A DNA stretch of 64,000 nucleotides from Klebsiella pneumoniae (lineage in GTDB: Bacteria > Pseudomonadota > Gammaproteobacteria > Pseudomonadales > UBA5518): NCBI GenBank assembly GCA_945862145.1, contig CAMAXE010000024.1, forward strand, positions 1-64,000. Reading direction: 5' to 3'. The notes under the pieces were generated by a model, which was not told the DNA's origin, searched no databases, and worked only from the letters and a program-made list of their open reading frames with translations. Positions within the stretch are counted from its first letter, which is position 1, and the number at the start of each line of letters is the position of its first letter. Shown here one piece after another: positions 63,951-64,000 of this stretch. The translations under genes were made by a program, and so were the position numbers.

Positions 63951-64000
63951 ATGGCCTATGTCTGTCTGAAATACGAATGCCGCGCGCCGGCCGAGACCAC
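63951..64000 (+). CDS. Start of an unidentified protein, truncated by window end
   Basis: ATG 63951 opens a frame MAYVCLKYECRAPAET that continues to the window edge; AGGG lies 12 bases upstream. The two Cys close to the start could belong to a metal-binding or short SEC-C-like segment, but 16 residues are too few for identification. Confidence 0.4.
   Translation, partial: MAYVCLKYECRAPAET

Overview
This window looks like a chromosomal segment of a high-GC (roughly two-thirds G+C by eye) gammaproteobacterium. The reasons are the arrangement aceE-aceF of the pyruvate dehydrogenase genes, FabV enoyl reductase, TusA, a BepA-type M48 protease, a pitrilysin-class M16 protease, abundant TonB/outer-membrane functions, and Pseudomonas/Xanthomonas-style REP palindromes (core GCGGGC-CAT-GCCCGC). 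Genus cannot be fixed from the sequence alone. No rRNA, tRNA, CRISPR array, insertion sequence or integrase was seen.

Layout. (1) 1-3.4 kb is a patchy accessory stretch: a partial outer-membrane barrel gene, an AT-rich YcnI/DUF1775-like gene, a GIY-YIG protein, a decayed XRE regulator and a YgjP-type metallopeptidase. (2) 3.4-20 kb is mostly housekeeping: nadA, bepA-like, tusA, an M16 protease, a receiver-TM-OmpA-like hybrid, aceE, aceF, an RRM protein, fabV, an MBL hydrolase, a SirB1-like protein and an exported cyanophycinase-like peptidase. (3) 20-32 kb is a catabolic island: SDR, CoA-transferase, HMG-CoA-lyase-like aldolase, ATP-dependent hydantoinase/oxoprolinase HyuA+HyuB, an isochorismatase-fold amidohydrolase, a PrpR-type sigma54 activator and a TonB-dependent receptor. 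A near-consensus -24/-12 promoter sits just before the CoA-transferase. The combination predicts a sigma54-controlled pathway for a hydantoin- or lactam-like substrate. (4) 32-40 kb carries a 1370-residue RTX protein built of ~86-residue repeats, a chemoreceptor, a deleted outer-membrane pseudogene and a MATE transporter.

(5) 40-56 kb is a steroid C/D-ring (HIP) degradation cluster: FadD3-like CoA ligase, two overlapping Lrp/AsnC regulators, IpdA, IpdB, IpdC, EchA20-like hydratase, four acyl-CoA dehydrogenases, a FadA6-like thiolase, an SDR, and IpdF. These are the genes known from Mycobacterium/Rhodococcus for opening rings D and C of the cholesterol/bile-acid core and beta-oxidising the product. 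No ring A/B genes are present in the window. A phage-like glycosyltransferase and a deleted MFS transporter are embedded in or next to the cluster. (6) 57-61 kb adds a xylose-isomerase-like TIM barrel, two SDRs and an unrecognised propeller-like protein that could be accessory steroid or other catabolic genes. (7) 61-64 kb has a REP array, a secreted BNR/Asp-box propeller protein and the first codons of a further gene.

Most spacers between operons carry REP/BIME palindromes, several of which supply the stop codon of the preceding gene. A 730-bp spacer in the steroid cluster holds two nested long palindromes and a 40-bp tandem hairpin array that no gene explains.
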